A stretch of 46,313 nucleotides of DNA, taken from the NCBI GenBank assembly GCA_016794595.1, contig JAEUJN010000007.1:1-46313 (forward strand), in the 5' to 3' direction. Within the stretch, counting starts at the first letter, position 1. Each line of letters begins with the position of its first letter. This document shows positions 24,486-32,635 of this stretch, piece after piece. The stretch comes from Kineosporiaceae bacterium. GTDB taxonomy: Bacteria > Actinomycetota > Actinomycetes > Actinomycetales > Kineosporiaceae. The translations under genes and the position numbers were made by a program. The notes under the pieces are model-generated. The model was not told the origin of the DNA. It saw only the letters and a list, made by a program, of their open reading frames with translations, and ran no database searches.

Positions 24486-25165
24486 AGCTCGTACCCCCCG
24501 TCGGTGCAGACGGTCAGGAAGGCGACGACGGCGGTGACGTCCGAGCCGTCCGGTTGCACCGCGGCGAGCGGGCTCGACCAGGCGGAGACCCCGACCGTGG
24601 TGGACCGTTGGGCCTGACCGGAGGCCTTGCGCAGCTGCTCGGCCGCCGAGTCGGCCCGGCCGGCATCGAACTGACGCAGCGCGATCTCGGCGTCGCCGCA
24701 GGCCAGCGACGCCGCGTCGTCCAGCACCATCAGTTCACCCAGGTCGTTGCGGCGGTTGCCGTCGCGGGTGTTCGGCAACGAGCCCGCCGGCGGCACCCGA
24801 TCGATCGGGACGGCGCCCGCGAGGGTCTCGCGCCCGGCCTGGACCCGCACGGTGCCCATTCCCGACAGCACCTGGTCGGGCGTGCGCAGCACGGGCCGGG
24901 TGACCGGGGCGGCCTTGCCCTGGTCGCGCAGATCGGGCTCGGCCACCGGCGCGTACCCGGCGGTGGCCGGATCACCGAAGGTGAGCTCGCCGGAGGCGTA
25001 GCGCTCCAGGGTGGAGGGGCCCTCGACATCCCGCACCCGGCCGTCCGGGGTGGCGGCCGGTGAGCGGTCGCTGCAGGAGACCAGCGGTCCCGCGGCCAGG
25101 ATCACCGCCGTGGCGAGCAACGCACGGGCCACCGGCCCACGACGGAACCAGGCAGGAGCGCTCAT
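24482..25165 (-). CDS. Putative lipoprotein, function unknown
   Basis: 227 residues. N terminus MSAPAWFRRGPVARALLATA with a hydrophobic core and the lipobox LVSC, so the mature protein should begin at Cys31 and be lipid-anchored on the outer face of the membrane. No recognised domain; the middle part has TRPVLRTPDQVLSGMGTVRV and LGELMVLDDAASLACGDAEI, and the end (GSDVTAVVAFLTVCTDGGYE) contains one of two other cysteines, which may pair as a disulfide. Directly upstream of, and overlapping, the propeller gene, so both are probably made and exported together. Confidence 0.78.
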   Translation of the reverse strand: MSAPAWFRRGPVARALLATAVILAAGPLVSCSDRSPAATPDGRVRDVEGPSTLERYASGELTFGDPATAGYAPVAEPDLRDQGKAAPVTRPVLRTPDQVLSGMGTVRVQAGRETLAGAVPIDRVPPAGSLPNTRDGNRRNDLGELMVLDDAASLACGDAEIALRQFDAGRADSAAEQLRKASGQAQRSTTVGVSAWSSPLAAVQPDGSDVTAVVAFLTVCTDGGYEL

Positions 25166-25249
25166 GTCCTGTGCATCGGTGGCCCCGACGGTGGCTTGAG
25201 CCTCGGCGCCACCCCATCCGGCAGCGACCGGGTGGGACGTGAACGAAGG

Positions 25250-25576
25250 TCAGGGATCGACCTGGACGTCCCAGACGGTCAGGTAATCCGGGTCGACCAC
25301 GGTCTCGCCGGTGCTCTGCAAGACGTACCGTCCCGGCGGGGCGCTCTCGTAGGCCCCGGCGTCGGCCGGCAGCACCGCCTGTTCCCCGTCGCGCTCGACC
25401 ACCACCACGCCGTCCGCGACCTCGACCACCCGGCCGCAGAACTGATCGGCACGGATCACCGTGCCGTGGGCGTCGCGAAAGGTGATCCCCACCAGCAGGC
25501 GTCCCCCGACCAGGTGGGACAGCTGCTCGGAGCCACGCAGCAATCGGCGCGGGGGAGTGGGGGTGCCGGCCTGCAC
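25250..25576 (-). CDS. Hypothetical protein, beta-rich
   Basis: 108 residues starting at GTG; an in-frame TGA lies less than 60 bp upstream, so the start cannot be much earlier. The sequence (VGGRLLVGITFRDAHGTVIR, FCGRVVEVADGVVVVERDGE, VDPDYLTVWDVQVDP) alternates hydrophobic and charged residues in short strands, like a small SH3-like or OB-type barrel. No signal peptide or membrane segment. It lies 43 bp downstream of the methyltransferase gene on the same strand and may be co-transcribed. I do not recognise the family. Confidence 0.65.
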   Translation of the reverse strand: MQAGTPTPPRRLLRGSEQLSHLVGGRLLVGITFRDAHGTVIRADQFCGRVVEVADGVVVVERDGEQAVLPADAGAYESAPPGRYVLQSTGETVVDPDYLTVWDVQVDP

Positions 25577-25619
25577 CGGTACCGGGTGGGTGACGAAGGG
25601 TTCGCCGGTCAGCGGGGTC

Positions 25620-26291
25620 TCACCTCACCACTCCCGAGACCCCCGTCGCGGTACCGTTCGCCGGCAGCGCGGCGACCAGTAACCCCCCACCGACCGGCAG
25701 CAACGCCGGCAGCAGCCGGTCGTCCTCCCGTAGTCGCTTGGCCGCCTCACGCATCGCGGTGGTGGCCACATCGCGCTGCGCCGGGTCGGCCACCCGGCCG
25801 TGCCACAGCGCGTCGTTCACCACCAGCACGCCACCTCGCCGGACCAGGCGAAGCCCCTGTTCGACGTGCCGCTCGCACTGGCCCGGCCCGGCATCGACCA
25901 GCACCAGGTCGTAGGCGCCGTCGGTCAACCGGGGCAGCACGTCCAGGGCGCGGCCACAGATCACCCGCGCCCGGTTCGGGCGGGCCCCGGCCTCGGTGAA
26001 CGCCTCACGGGCGGCCCGCTGGTTCTCGGCCTCGACGTCGATCGTGGTCAGCACCCCGTCGACCGGCATGCCACGCAGCAGGTAGACCCCCGAGACCCCG
26101 GCCCCGGTGCCGATCTCGACCACCGCCCGGGCCTGCACCGCCGAGGCCAGCAGCCCCAGCAGGGCGCCGGCCCCCGGGGTGACCGCCTCGCAGCCCAGCT
26201 CCCGCGCACGACCACGCGCCCGGTCGATCACGTCGTCCTCGGGCACGAAGTTCTCGGTATAGGCCCAGGTGGCTGGGCTCGGGGCGCTGAT
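25620..26291 (-). CDS. O-methyltransferase (Rv1220c-like), start codon uncertain
   Basis: About 223 residues if translation starts at 26291. SAM-dependent O-methyltransferase family 3: VEIGTGAGVSGVYLLRGMP (SAM glycine loop), VLTTIDVEAENQRAAREAF, DLVLVDAGPGQCERH and GGVLVVNDALWHGRVAD. Conserved text continues upstream to TWAYTENFVPEDDVID, so translation must begin before that. In the required stretch there is no in-frame ATG, GTG or TTG; the nearest upstream one (26819) lies inside sigE. The best site is ATC at 26291, five bases after GGAGG. Divergent from sigE exactly as Rv1220c is divergent from sigE in M. tuberculosis. Substrate unknown. Confidence 0.82.
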   Translation of the reverse strand: MSAPSPATWAYTENFVPEDDVIDRARGRARELGCEAVTPGAGALLGLLASAVQARAVVEIGTGAGVSGVYLLRGMPVDGVLTTIDVEAENQRAAREAFTEAGARPNRARVICGRALDVLPRLTDGAYDLVLVDAGPGQCERHVEQGLRLVRRGGVLVVNDALWHGRVADPAQRDVATTAMREAAKRLREDDRLLPALLPVGGGLLVAALPANGTATGVSGVVR

Positions 26292-26418
26292 GGTGTCCTC
26301 CGGTCGGCTGGCGGTGGGGCGGGGCGGGGCGGTCGGGACGGGCTGCGCGACCCCCGGGACGGGGGTGTGCAGGGCCAGCCTAGTTCTCGTGGTCCGTTCG
26401 CAGGCACCAAGCCGGCGG

Positions 26419-26445
26419 GGAACCTGCGCCGCGTCGGCCCCGTTG
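26419..26445 (+). promoter_or_regulatory. Putative ECF sigma promoter P1 of sigE
   Basis: GGAAC at 26419-26423, a 17-bp spacer, then CGTTG at 26441-26445. This matches the GGAAC / CGTT pattern of ECF sigma factors of the SigE/SigH type and would allow sigE to activate its own transcription. It lies in the 364-bp gap (26292-26655) between the divergent methyltransferase and sigE, which holds no gene. Confidence 0.55.
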
Positions 26446-26546
26446 GCTGGGCAGATGCCCCTGTCGCAGGTCGCCGAGGCGGCCGCCCGGGGGCCTCCGG
26501 CCCGGATCGGGACGTCTGCCTCACCGAGAGTTGGCTGGGCAGATGC
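26442..26546. repeat. 17-bp direct repeat overlapping the sigE promoters
   Basis: GTTGGCTGGGCAGATGC occurs at 26442-26458 and again, identically, at 26530-26546. The first bases of each copy form the -10-like element of a putative ECF promoter: GGAAC before the first copy and GGGAC (26509-26513) before the second, the latter with a 16-bp spacer to GTTGG. Confidence 0.7.
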
Positions 26547-26655
26547 GCCGTCGTGAGCGAGGATGGGAGTTCTGGTGTCGGCATACGCCGTACCTCTGCC
26601 GGTTGGCGTCTCACGCGGCTGGCGGTCGGGTGGACGTCGCGGGGAGAGGGCCGTG

Positions 26656-27372
26656 GTGGAGGAGTCCGGTGAGCGGGTCGGCGCGGCCGACCCCGCGGTC
26701 GCCGTGCCCGCCACAGCGCCCGCATCCGCCCCCTCCACCGCGCCCTCCACCGTGGCCCGGACACAGGAGCAGGCACAGGAGCAGGTGTGGACCCCGCCGA
26801 CCTGGGAGGAAGTGGTCACCCAGCACTCGGCTCGGGTCTACCGCTTGGCCTACCGGTTGACCGGCAATCAGCACGATGCCGAGGATCTGACCCAGGAGGT
26901 CTTCGTCCGGGTGTTCCGGTCGTTGTCCTCCTACACCCCGGGCACATTCGAGGGTTGGTTGCACCGGATCACCACCAACCTCTTCCTCGACCAGGTACGC
27001 CGCAAGAAGCGGATCCGGTTCGATGCCCTGCCCGAGGACGCCGACGACCGGATGGCCGGGTCCGACGAGGGCCCGGAGCGGATGTGGGAGCACAACAACC
27101 TCGACCACGACGTCCAGGCCGCCCTGGACACGCTGCCGGCCGAGTTCCGCGCCGCCGTCGTGCTCTGTGACATCGAGGGCCTGTCCTACGAGGAGATCGC
27201 GACCACCTTGGACATCAAGCTCGGCACCGTCCGGTCGCGCATCCACCGCGGCCGTGCGCAGTTGCGTCAGGCCTTGGCCCACCGTCACCCCGACGCCGGA
27301 CGCCGGTCGGCCCCGACCACCTCGGCCGTCGGTCCCGTCGTGCTCAGCAGTGGCACGGGGGTCTCCCGGTGA
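26656..27372 (+). CDS. sigE: RNA polymerase ECF sigma factor SigE
   Basis: 238 residues from the second of two consecutive GTG codons, which has the better spacing to GGGAGAGG. Region 2 spans about 60-125 ([53 protein letters not shown]) and region 4 about 160-215 ([40 protein letters not shown]). A 45-residue Ala/Pro/Thr-rich extension precedes region 2. The genes that follow, anti-sigma factor, HtrA and TatB, are the same as after mycobacterial sigE, which controls the response to envelope stress. The stop overlaps the anti-sigma gene (GTGA). Confidence 0.94.
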   Translation: MEESGERVGAADPAVAVPATAPASAPSTAPSTVARTQEQAQEQVWTPPTWEEVVTQHSARVYRLAYRLTGNQHDAEDLTQEVFVRVFRSLSSYTPGTFEGWLHRITTNLFLDQVRRKKRIRFDALPEDADDRMAGSDEGPERMWEHNNLDHDVQAALDTLPAEFRAAVVLCDIEGLSYEEIATTLDIKLGTVRSRIHRGRAQLRQALAHRHPDAGRRSAPTTSAVGPVVLSSGTGVSR

Positions 27373-28016
27373 GCCACCTCGAGGAACGGATCAGCGATCT
27401 GGTCGACGGCCGGCTCGGGGCCGCCGAGACCGAGTCCGCGCACGCCCACCTGGCGGTGTGCGCCGCCTGTTTCGAGATGGTCGAGGCCGAACGGCTGACC
27501 AAGGCCAGGCTCTCGGCCCTGGAGGCGCCCGCACCGGCCCAGGACTTCCTGGCCCGCCTGCTCGCCGTCCCGGCCGCCGTCTCCCCCGACTCTGCCGGTG
27601 AGTCCTCAACCCAGGCATCGCGGCACGCGCCCCTCGATGCTGCTGCGGCACCCGTCACCCGGCCGGCTCCCGGCCGCCCGGCCGAGGGGCTGTCGGGTCG
27701 AACGCCCGGCTCACGCCGTCCGGGGTCCTCCAGCCGTCCCGGGGGTGCACCGGATTCCGTGCGCCCCGGTGCCGGTCGCCTGGCCCGGCCGGCACGACGC
27801 CCCGCCCGTGCGCGGTTGGCGGCGGCGATGGCGGGCTCGGTCGGCATGCTCGGGGCGGGCCTGTTCGCGCTCAGCGTGGTGTCTCCCTCGGCGAACGCCG
27901 CCCTGACCCCGGGGGCGAATCTGTCGCTGGCGAGGACTGTGATAACCATGACCGGGCTGCCGATCGTGAACGCCCTCCCGGGGCGTTGGCTCGGTGGTTC
28001 GCCGTCCGGTCGCTGA
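27369..28016 (+). CDS. rseA: Zinc-binding anti-sigma factor (RseA-like)
   Basis: 215 residues, GTG start in a 4-bp overlap with sigE. The N-terminal ZAS domain has the His-x3-Cys-x2-Cys motif in [18 protein letters not shown], with the zinc and nearby helices forming the sigma-binding surface. The middle is a disordered Ser/Pro/Gly/Arg stretch. A hydrophobic segment near residues 157-180 ([20 protein letters not shown]) probably anchors it in the membrane, leaving a short outer tail. It should hold SigE inactive until released by proteolysis or redox change. Confidence 0.88.
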   Translation: MSHLEERISDLVDGRLGAAETESAHAHLAVCAACFEMVEAERLTKARLSALEAPAPAQDFLARLLAVPAAVSPDSAGESSTQASRHAPLDAAAAPVTRPAPGRPAEGLSGRTPGSRRPGSSSRPGGAPDSVRPGAGRLARPARRPARARLAAAMAGSVGMLGAGLFALSVVSPSANAALTPGANLSLARTVITMTGLPIVNALPGRWLGGSPSGR

Positions 28017-28055
28017 CCGGCGCCCCCTGTCCCACGAACCGGAGGCACCTCGTCG

Positions 28056-29519
28056 ATGACGCAGTATCCCGATGAGGGGTGGGCCCGTCCGTCTGCTGAT
28101 CACGGGGGCGAGCCGGGGTCCGCCGGCGGTGACGGCCCGATGTCCCCGGCCGTCCCGCCAGCTGTCTCCCCTTCGGTCTCCCCTTCGGTCTCTCCCCCGC
28201 CGCTTCCGCAGGCCAGCCCGGTGCCCCTGCCCCCGCCCCCGGGGCACGGCTCGCCGCTGCCGCCGGCGGCCATCGGCGTCGGCGGCGTCCCGACCCAGCC
28301 CGGACCGTCCGGACCGGTCGGTGACGGCCCCGGGTTCGGGGTGGACCTCGGGACGGTCGGTCTGGACGCCGCCCCGGCACAGAGCACCTCGCCGGTGCTC
28401 GTCGCTCGGCGCCAGGCGACCTGGGCCCGGATGCTCGCCGCCGCCACGGCGGTGCTGGTGCTCGGGGTGCTGGGTGGCGCCGCGGGCAGCTGGCTGCTCT
28501 GGCACTCCGGGGCGATCAGGACGGCGCCAGCGAGCGGGGTGACCGGTGCGGCTCCCGTGGTGCCGGGTCCGGCGATCACCCGACCGGCCAACAGCGTGGC
28601 CGCCATCGCCGCCAAGGTGCTGCCCAGCGTGGTCCAGATCGAGGTCAGCGGACCACAGGGCGAGGGCACCGGGTCCGGGTTCGTGATGGACGCCCAGGGG
28701 CACGTCCTGACCAACAACCACGTGGTCTCCGCCACCAGCAACCCGAAGCTGATGGTGGTCTTCGACGACGGCACCAAGGTGTCCGCCACGGTGGTGGGCA
28801 AGGACGCCTCCTTCGACCTTGCCGTCCTGAAGGCGGACACCGGCAACCGCCCGGCGTTGCCCTTCGGCGATTCCGAGGCCGTCGCCGTCGGGGACCCGGT
28901 GATCGCCATCGGGGCCCCGCTCGGGCTGCAGAGCACGGTCACCACCGGCATCGTCAGCGCGAAGAACCGGCCGGTGAGCGCCGGGGAGTCGGCCTCGGAC
29001 GCCTCCTACATCAACGCCATCCAGACCGACGCGGCGATCAACCCGGGAAACTCGGGGGGGCCGCTGGTCGACGAGCGCGGTGCGGTGATCGGGATCAACA
29101 GCGCCATCGCCCGGGCGCCGGGGCCGGGCGGGGGCACCGGCGGCAACATCGGGCTCGGGTTCGCCATCCCGTCCACCCAGGCCTGGCGGATCGCCCAGAT
29201 GCTGATCACCAAGGGCAAGGCCGAGTACCCGATCATCGGGGTCAGCCTGGACGGCGACTACGACGGGGAGGGCGTACGCGTCCAGCCGGTCGCCACCGCA
29301 GCCTCGCCCGAGCCGGTCAAGGCCGGGGGGCCGGCCGACAAGGCGGGGATCAAACCGGGGGATGTGATCACCTCCATCGACGGCCGGCCGGTGACCACCT
29401 CGGTGGAGTTGATCGTGGCGATCCGGGCCAAGGCGATCGGGGACACGGTCCGGCTGACCATCCGCAGCGGCGGGACCGAGCGCACCGTGTCCGTGACGCT
29501 CGTGGCGGCCTCGGGTTAG
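28056..29519 (+). CDS. htrA: HtrA/DegP-like membrane serine protease with PDZ domain
   Basis: 487 residues. A 120-residue cytoplasmic Pro/Ser-rich region, one membrane segment (RMLAAATAVLVLGVLGGAAG, about 125-148), a trypsin-like domain with the complete triad His222 (LTNNHVVS), Asp254 (SFDLAVLK) and Ser333 (NPGNSGGPL), and a C-terminal PDZ domain (about 390-480: GPADKAGIKPGDVITSIDGR). Extracytoplasmic protease and chaperone that handles misfolded exported proteins; in mycobacteria the homologous gene follows sigE and rseA. The N-terminal part contains small DNA repeats (TCTCCCCTTCGG) coding for SVSPSVSP. Confidence 0.95.
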   Translation: MTQYPDEGWARPSADHGGEPGSAGGDGPMSPAVPPAVSPSVSPSVSPPPLPQASPVPLPPPPGHGSPLPPAAIGVGGVPTQPGPSGPVGDGPGFGVDLGTVGLDAAPAQSTSPVLVARRQATWARMLAAATAVLVLGVLGGAAGSWLLWHSGAIRTAPASGVTGAAPVVPGPAITRPANSVAAIAAKVLPSVVQIEVSGPQGEGTGSGFVMDAQGHVLTNNHVVSATSNPKLMVVFDDGTKVSATVVGKDASFDLAVLKADTGNRPALPFGDSEAVAVGDPVIAIGAPLGLQSTVTTGIVSAKNRPVSAGESASDASYINAIQTDAAINPGNSGGPLVDERGAVIGINSAIARAPGPGGGTGGNIGLGFAIPSTQAWRIAQMLITKGKAEYPIIGVSLDGDYDGEGVRVQPVATAASPEPVKAGGPADKAGIKPGDVITSIDGRPVTTSVELIVAIRAKAIGDTVRLTIRSGGTERTVSVTLVAASG

Positions 29520-29528
29520 GGTTCGCTG

Positions 29529-29945
29529 GTGTTCGGCATCAGCGGCCCCGAGTTCATCGTGCTGCTCGCCGTGGCCGCCATCGTGCTCGGGCCCGAGCGG
29601 TTGCCGCAGTACACCCAGCAGTTGGCCCGTTTCGTCCGGCAGATGCGGGTGATGGCCGCCGGCGCCACCCAGCAGGTGCGCGCCGAGTTGGGGCCGGAGT
29701 TCGACGACGTCGACTGGCGCAAGCTCGACCCCCGTCAGTACGACCCGCGCCGCATCGTCCGTGAGGCCCTGGCCGATACCTTCGACCCGAACGACCCGCT
29801 CGGGCTGAACAGCCCACCCACCACCTCGGGTCACCTGAACGAGCGGGGCGCCGCGCCGTCCGTCAACGGGTCCTCGGGCTCGACCAGTGCCGAACCCTCC
29901 GGCGGCGCGACGTCCGGACCGCGTTTCGACCCGGACGCCACCTGA
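29529..29945 (+). CDS. tatB: Sec-independent translocase protein TatB
   Basis: 138 residues from GTG, 9 bp after htrA. The N-terminal membrane helix carries the TatB signature FGISGPEFIVLLAVAAIVLG followed by PERLPQYTQQLARFVRQMRV, an amphipathic helix. The remainder is a charged, disordered tail. Works with TatC to recognise folded substrates with twin-arginine signals. In mycobacteria tatB also follows htrA. Here it ends the plus-strand run and faces the hox operon. Confidence 0.94.
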   Translation: MFGISGPEFIVLLAVAAIVLGPERLPQYTQQLARFVRQMRVMAAGATQQVRAELGPEFDDVDWRKLDPRQYDPRRIVREALADTFDPNDPLGLNSPPTTSGHLNERGAAPSVNGSSGSTSAEPSGGATSGPRFDPDAT

Positions 29946-30076
29946 GTTCGGGCTGCCCTGAGCGGCTGCCGTCCGTGGACGTCCACTCGCTGCCCAGTGG
30001 GTGCCCGCTCGGTACCTCACGACCGATGCCACCCGGTGAGTGAAGGCGGTGCACTCCCGGCCGGTCGGTGAGGTGA
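29946..30076. other. Convergent intergenic region between tatB and hoxI
   Basis: 131 bp without a gene. A 12-bp palindrome GTGGACGTCCAC lies at 29975-29986; I see no longer hairpin that would be a clear terminator for either operon. Confidence 0.5.
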
Positions 30077-30577
30077 TCAGCTGCGCTTGCCCCCGGTGGC
30101 GATGTAGTCGGCCAGCTCCTGCCGCTGCCGGGTGATCGCCGCCGTGGTCGCGTGCACCCGGATGATCACGGCGCGCATGAAGTCGTAGAGCACCCGGGGG
30201 TGGTTGTCGATCAGCGGGGTCAGATCGGTGACGGCGAACGACAGCACGCGGGCCTCGCCGAGCGCCTGGCAGGAGACGGTGTGCTGGCGGCCGTCGATGA
30301 AGCTGAGCTCGCCGACCAGGTCACCCTTCTCCAGCACGTGGATGATCACGTCCTGGCGCTTGCTGTCGCCCTCCCGGACCAGCGCCAGCCGCCCCGAGGT
30401 GACGATGTAGAAGGTCTTGGCGTACTCACCCTCGCGGAACAGGTACTCCTTGTCGGCGAGCCCGACCTCCTTGCCGGCGAACCGCGCCATGACCTCGGCG
30501 CCATCCCGCCCGAGGTACTCCCCGATCGGCGCCTCGTAGATCGTCGTCGCGACTCGGTCGAAGACCGCGTCGTCCAT
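30077..30577 (-). CDS. hoxI: HoxI, cyclic-nucleotide-binding-like hydrogenase accessory subunit
   Basis: 166 residues starting at an ATG after GGAGGACACC. One CNB-type beta barrel: KEYLFREGEYAKTFYIVTSG, VLEKGDLVGELSFIDGRQHT and a final helix RVLYDFMRAVIIRVHATTAA; no DNA-binding domain follows. Position and size (last gene of hoxFUYHWI, about 166 residues) match HoxI of the Ralstonia eutropha soluble hydrogenase, where a HoxI dimer attaches to the enzyme and allows activation by NADPH. It is therefore more likely a hydrogenase subunit than a free regulator. The phosphate-binding loop arginine is shifted compared with true cAMP receptors, so cAMP binding is doubtful. Confidence 0.85.
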   Translation of the reverse strand: MDDAVFDRVATTIYEAPIGEYLGRDGAEVMARFAGKEVGLADKEYLFREGEYAKTFYIVTSGRLALVREGDSKRQDVIIHVLEKGDLVGELSFIDGRQHTVSCQALGEARVLSFAVTDLTPLIDNHPRVLYDFMRAVIIRVHATTAAITRQRQELADYIATGGKRS

Positions 30578-30591
30578 GGTGTCCTCCACAC

Positions 30592-31110
30592 TCAGGCCGG
30601 TGTCCGGCACGGATCGGTGATCGATGGCGATCGACCCTCGGCGGTCAGATCGCTCAGCGCTGCCGACAGGTTGTCGACCGCGCGCTGGGTGAGGCCCACG
30701 GACAGGTCCCACGAGTACCCCCGGATGGCGAGCAGCACCACTGCGGGAATCCTGCCGAAGCAGGTGGCCGTGGTGGCCAGGACGCACGGCACCGACATGG
30801 CGTGCGAGGTGAACGTCACGTCCAGCCGGGGGACGGGCGAGCTGAGGCGGTGGCCGGTCAGGCTCTCCTCCCGCGAGGCGTCGACCACGAGCACCCGGTC
30901 GTACCAGGCGAACAGATCGGCGTCCTCGAGCTGCAGCTGGTAGCGCCGTACCAGCGCGGCACCCGGGCACAGACCGCCGGCCTCCACCGCGTCGACGAAG
31001 GCCCAGCCGAGACCGTCGTCCTGGCGTCCCAGGTTCCCGACGCCGACGATCAGCGACCCGGGACCGTCAAGGTCCCGTAGTCGCGTCGACGGCGTGGCGG
31101 GCGGCTCCAC
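30592..31110 (-). CDS. hoxW: Hydrogenase maturation endopeptidase HoxW
   Basis: 172 residues from a GTG two bases after the hoxH stop; 14 bp separate it from hoxI. HycI/HyaD-type peptidase: LIVGVGNLGRQDDGLGWAFV carries the family GNxxxxDDGxG motif, RVLVVDASREE the second metal-ligand region, and VTFTSHAMSVP the conserved histidine. It should cut the C-terminal tail of HoxH after nickel insertion, which the HoxH sequence indeed still has. Confidence 0.9.
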   Translation of the reverse strand: MEPPATPSTRLRDLDGPGSLIVGVGNLGRQDDGLGWAFVDAVEAGGLCPGAALVRRYQLQLEDADLFAWYDRVLVVDASREESLTGHRLSSPVPRLDVTFTSHAMSVPCVLATTATCFGRIPAVVLLAIRGYSWDLSVGLTQRAVDNLSAALSDLTAEGRSPSITDPCRTPA

Positions 31111-31112
31111 TC

Positions 31113-32576
31113 TCAGCGCACCCGCTCCGCGACGACCCGGCCCGCGGCGTCCAGCACCGTCACCACCAGCGGCATCTGCCCGAGGGCATGCGTCGCGCAG
31201 CTCAGGCACGGGTCGTAGGCCCGCAGCCCGACCTCGATGGCGTTCATCATCCCCTCGGTGATCTCCACCCGGCCGGACAGCTGCTCCTGCGCCACCGCGC
31301 GCACGGTGCGGTTGAGCACCTCGTTGTTCTGGGTGGTGGCAACGATCAGGTTGGCGAACGTCATCGCGCCGTCGCGGTCGGCCCGGTAGTGGTGCAGCAA
31401 CGTGCCCCGCGGTGCCTCGACCACCCCGACCCCTTCGCCGGTCCAGGCGTCCGGGCCGGGGTCGACGCGCAGGTCCTCCGAGAGCAGGTCGGGGTCGTTC
31501 AGCAGTTGCTCGATCAGCTCGGCCGCGTGGACGATCTCGATGGCGCGGGCCCAGTTCGAGTGCAGGGTCATCATGTTCGCCCGGCCGCGGGTGTAGTCGT
31601 GGAACTGCTGCGCCGCCTCGGCGGCCATCGGCGTGGACAGGGTCTGAGTGACGTTGAGCCGGGCGAGCGTGCCCACGCGGACGGACCCGGCCTCGCGCCC
31701 CAGGGCACGCAGGAACGGGAACTTCAGGTAGCTCCACGGCTCGACCGCCTCGGCCATGTGCGCCAGGTAGTCCTGCGTCGCGAAGTCCTCCACCACGCGG
31801 CGGTCGGCGTCCACGACCCGAAGGCGGCCGGTGTAGTAGTCGACGTTGCCGTCCTCACCGACCAGCGACATCGACAGCGCCGGGACGACGGCGAAGGTGT
31901 CGACCTCGTCGCGGTGCGCGGCGTGGAAGTCGTGGAAGACGGCCAGCCCGTCCTGCGCGTACTCGATCACCTGCGCCATCGAGGGCACGGTGTCGTCACC
32001 GTGGAGGAACCGGTCGCGTTCGGCGACGGACAGCCCCTTCTGGACGCCGCCGGGCACCGCGGAGACGCCGTGCATGCGCTTGCCGAACACGGTCTGCAGG
32101 ATCTCCTGCCCCCACTTGCGCAGCCGGACGACACGGGTCACCAACGCGGGATCGGCCTCGAGCAGCCCGAGCACGTTGCGCTGTTCGGGGGCGGCATCCA
32201 TCCCGAAGAGCATCTCCGGGACGACGAGGTAGAAGTAGGCCGTGGCGTGCGACTGGAGCATCTGGGCGTAGTGGCCCAGCCGGCGCATCTTCTCGGCCGC
32301 GACCGGGATCGGGTGCGCCGAGGTGCCGGCGCCGACCATGGCGTCGATCGCCTTCGCCCCGGCCAGGTGGTGACTGACGAAGCAGATCCCGCAGATCCGT
32401 TGCAGCAGAACGGGGGCCTCCCAGTACGGGTGGCCCTGGACGAGCTTCTCGTAGCCACGGAACTCGACCACGTGCAACCGGGCGTCGGTGACCTGGTTGT
32501 CGTCGTCCAGGTGGACGACGACCTTGCCGTGGCCCTCGATACGGGTGACCGGATCGATGACGATCTTGCGAACCAC
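31113..32576 (-). CDS. hoxH: NAD-reducing hydrogenase large subunit HoxH
   Basis: 487 residues from GTG with AGGAAGG before it. Bears the [NiFe] centre. Ligand motif L1 is RICGICFVSH (Cys62, Cys65) and motif L2 is DPCLSCATH (Cys457, Cys460). 24 residues follow His463 (ALGQMPLVVTVLDAAGRVVA and four more), the peptide removed by HoxW on maturation. The L2 sequence DPCLSCATHALGQMPL is that of group 3d bidirectional NAD-linked hydrogenases rather than membrane-bound uptake enzymes. Oxidises H2 or reduces protons together with HoxY. Confidence 0.95.
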   Translation of the reverse strand: MVRKIVIDPVTRIEGHGKVVVHLDDDNQVTDARLHVVEFRGYEKLVQGHPYWEAPVLLQRICGICFVSHHLAGAKAIDAMVGAGTSAHPIPVAAEKMRRLGHYAQMLQSHATAYFYLVVPEMLFGMDAAPEQRNVLGLLEADPALVTRVVRLRKWGQEILQTVFGKRMHGVSAVPGGVQKGLSVAERDRFLHGDDTVPSMAQVIEYAQDGLAVFHDFHAAHRDEVDTFAVVPALSMSLVGEDGNVDYYTGRLRVVDADRRVVEDFATQDYLAHMAEAVEPWSYLKFPFLRALGREAGSVRVGTLARLNVTQTLSTPMAAEAAQQFHDYTRGRANMMTLHSNWARAIEIVHAAELIEQLLNDPDLLSEDLRVDPGPDAWTGEGVGVVEAPRGTLLHHYRADRDGAMTFANLIVATTQNNEVLNRTVRAVAQEQLSGRVEITEGMMNAIEVGLRAYDPCLSCATHALGQMPLVVTVLDAAGRVVAERVR

Positions 32577-32635
32577 GGCCTTCCTCCTCGGGTCTCAACC
32601 GCTGACGGCGCAATGGGTCTGGGTGGAAACAGGTC

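Noticed and set aside
21960-24617. 885-residue plus-strand open frame opposite the propeller gene
   Set aside because: Gly/Val/Arg/Glu-rich text without domain; the minus strand shows signal peptide, blades and jelly rolls.
28158-28200. Repeated CTCCCCTTCGGTCT as a regulatory repeat
   Set aside because: It lies inside htrA and just codes for Ser-Val-Ser-Pro repeats of the disordered N terminus.
30077-30577. Free cAMP-dependent transcription factor (Crp family)
   Set aside because: No helix-turn-helix follows the barrel and the gene sits as the last one of hoxFUYHWI, so HoxI fits better.
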